Assembly: GCF_946479415.1 (NCBI RefSeq)
Contig: NZ_CAMLFY010000120.1
Location: 1-13,454, forward strand
Length of the DNA: 13,454 nt
Reading direction: 5' to 3'
From: an uncultured Shinella sp.
GTDB taxonomy: Bacteria; Pseudomonadota; Alphaproteobacteria; Rhizobiales; Rhizobiaceae
Shown: one piece after another, positions 12,367 through 13,454 of the stretch
Layout: the number at the start of each line of letters is the position of its first letter
How positions within the stretch are numbered: position 1 is the first letter of the stretch
Translations under genes and position numbers: made by a program
Notes under the pieces: model-generated
Database searches by the model: none
What the model saw: the letters and a program-made list of their open reading frames with translations, nothing else
What the model was told of the DNA's origin: nothing

Positions 12367-13454
12367 TCAGGACGCCTTGCGCGCGCCCAACATATCCAGT
12401 TCGAAACGTGCGGAATTGGAGCGCGGCGTCCACAGGCCCCGATCGATCGCTTCGGCAAACCGCGCCGCCATTTCGGCCAGCGCGGCCGGGTTTTTCTGCA
12501 TCAGGAAATCGCGCACGCGCTCATCCAGCACATAGGCCTGATAGGCGGCCTCGAAATGATGGTCCTTCACAGCCCCGGTGGTCGCAGCGAAGGCGAACAT
12601 GAAATCGACCGTCGCGGCGATTTCGAAGGCGCCCTTGTAGCCATGGCGCATCACGCCATCGATCCATTTCGGATTGACGACGCGGGCACGCACGACGCGG
12701 CCGATCTCGTCCTCCAGCGTGCGCACGACAGGCTTTTCCGGGCGCGACAGATCGTTGTGATAGATGACGGGCTGCTGGCCGGAGAGATGCTGTGCCGCCG
12801 CCGCCATGCCGCCCTCGAACTGGTAATATTCGTCGCTGTCGAGCAAGTCATGCTCGCGGCTGTCCTGGTTCTGGATGACGGCTTGCAGGCTCTTCATGCG
12901 CGCCTCCAGCCGTTCGCGCATCGGCACGCTGTCGCCCTCGCCGTCATAGGCATGCGCGCCCCATTCGAGCCAGGCTTCGGCGAGATCACCCCGGTCGGTC
13001 CACAGCCCCTCGTCCATCATGGTCTGCAGGCCGGCGCCATAACCACCGGTCTTCGCGCCGAAAATGCGGGAGCCGGCCTGTTTGGCGGCGTCCTCTTCAG
13101 ACGCTCCCTTGGCGGAAAGCACGGCCGCCTCCGCCCGCATGCGGGCGGCAATCGGATTGTCCGTATCGTCTTCATCGAGTGCGCCAACGGCACGCACCGC
13201 GCGGTCGAAGAGGGCGATCTGTTCGGGGAAGGCATCGCGGAAGAAGCCGGAGATGCGCAGCGTCACGTCGACGCGCGGATGGCGCAGCACGGCGGGCGGA
13301 ATGATCTCGAAGCCGGTGACGCGGCGCGAGGCCATGTCCCAGGTCGGCTTGACGCCGATCAGCGCCATGGCCTGCGCGATGTCATCGCCGCCGGTGCGCA
13401 TGTTGGAGGTGCCCCAGGCGGTGATGCCGAAGGAGGTCGGCCATTCGCCGTGAT
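12367..13454 (-). CDS. cobN: Cobaltochelatase large subunit CobN, partial (C-terminal about 361 residues)
   Basis: The frame is open from the right edge to the stop at 12367 and encodes the C-terminal part of CobN, the large subunit (about 1,270 residues) of the ATP-dependent aerobic cobaltochelatase CobNST. This complex inserts cobalt into hydrogenobyrinic acid a,c-diamide. Recognisable segments include HGEWPTSFGITAWGTSNMRT, then GGDDIAQAMALIGVKP, HPRVDVTLRISGFFRDAFP, GGYGAGLQTMMDEGLW, HDLLDSDEYYQFEGGM, NPKWIDGVMRHGYKGAFEIA and the terminal helical region. The related magnesium chelatase subunit BchH/ChlH shares the fold, but the cobO neighbour supports CobN. The start is beyond the window; the internal ATG at 13401 is not the start. 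Confidence 0.95.
   Translation of the reverse strand, partial: HGEWPTSFGITAWGTSNMRTGGDDIAQAMALIGVKPTWDMASRRVTGFEIIPPAVLRHPRVDVTLRISGFFRDAFPEQIALFDRAVRAVGALDEDDTDNPIAARMRAEAAVLSAKGASEEDAAKQAGSRIFGAKTGGYGAGLQTMMDEGLWTDRGDLAEAWLEWGAHAYDGEGDSVPMRERLEARMKSLQAVIQNQDSREHDLLDSDEYYQFEGGMAAAAQHLSGQQPVIYHNDLSRPEKPVVRTLEDEIGRVVRARVVNPKWIDGVMRHGYKGAFEIAATVDFMFAFAATTGAVKDHHFEAAYQAYVLDERVRDFLMQKNPAALAEMAARFAEAIDRGLWTPRSNSARFELDMLGARKAS

Overview
The window is GC-rich, densely coded DNA with no rRNA, tRNA, insertion sequence, phage or CRISPR signal. It most likely comes from the chromosome of an alphaproteobacterium of the Rhizobiaceae (Rhizobium, Agrobacterium, Ensifer or a relative). Three things point there: a dedicated AcpXL acyl-carrier-protein cluster for very-long-chain lipid A fatty acids; an FnrN-type oxygen sensor divergent from hemN; and the aerobic (Pseudomonas denitrificans-type) cob genes in the order cobE-A-B-C-D and cobN-O. 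The species is not identified.

Layout from left to right. (1) Positions 1-1939, minus strand: acpXL, fabZXL and the start of fabF2XL, which runs off the left edge, with a plausible sigma-70 promoter before acpXL. These genes belong to the machinery that builds the C26-C28 hydroxylated acyl chain of rhizobial lipid A. The ketosynthase-like protein FabF2XL has lost the active-site cysteine and the first catalytic histidine, so it looks like a chain-length-factor type partner rather than an enzyme. (2) Positions 2008-4293: hemN (minus) and fnrN (plus) diverge from a 210-bp region. It holds one perfect FNR/FixK box placed symmetrically for both genes and a second, imperfect box over the predicted fnrN start site. 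(3) Positions 4307-4735, minus: a small exported L,D-transpeptidase, convergent with fnrN. (4) Positions 4887-9503, minus: cobE-cobA-cobB-cobC-cobD, tightly coupled and apparently one operon, with a structured leader of about 126 nt and a candidate promoter. (5) Positions 9704-11705: a beta-lactamase-fold serine hydrolase (minus) and a TSUP-family membrane transporter (plus), divergent from a 166-bp region containing a strong operator-like palindrome. (6) Positions 11712 to the right edge, minus: cobO and the C-terminal part of cobN.

The cobalamin genes cover several stages. CobA methylates uroporphyrinogen III and CobE acts in the ring-modification stage. CobB amidates side chains a and c, and CobN is the large cobaltochelatase subunit. 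CobO adenosylates the corrinoid, while CobC and CobD supply and attach the aminopropanol arm. The hydrolase and transporter separate the two cob blocks. hemN and fnrN provide microaerobic haem synthesis and its control.

No clearly new system is proven here. The observations most worth testing are the non-catalytic FabF2XL, the symmetric FNR-box arrangement, the mutually exclusive helices in the cobE leader (one of which covers the ribosome-binding site), and the palindrome in front of the hydrolase. No stretch longer than about 210 bp lacks a gene.
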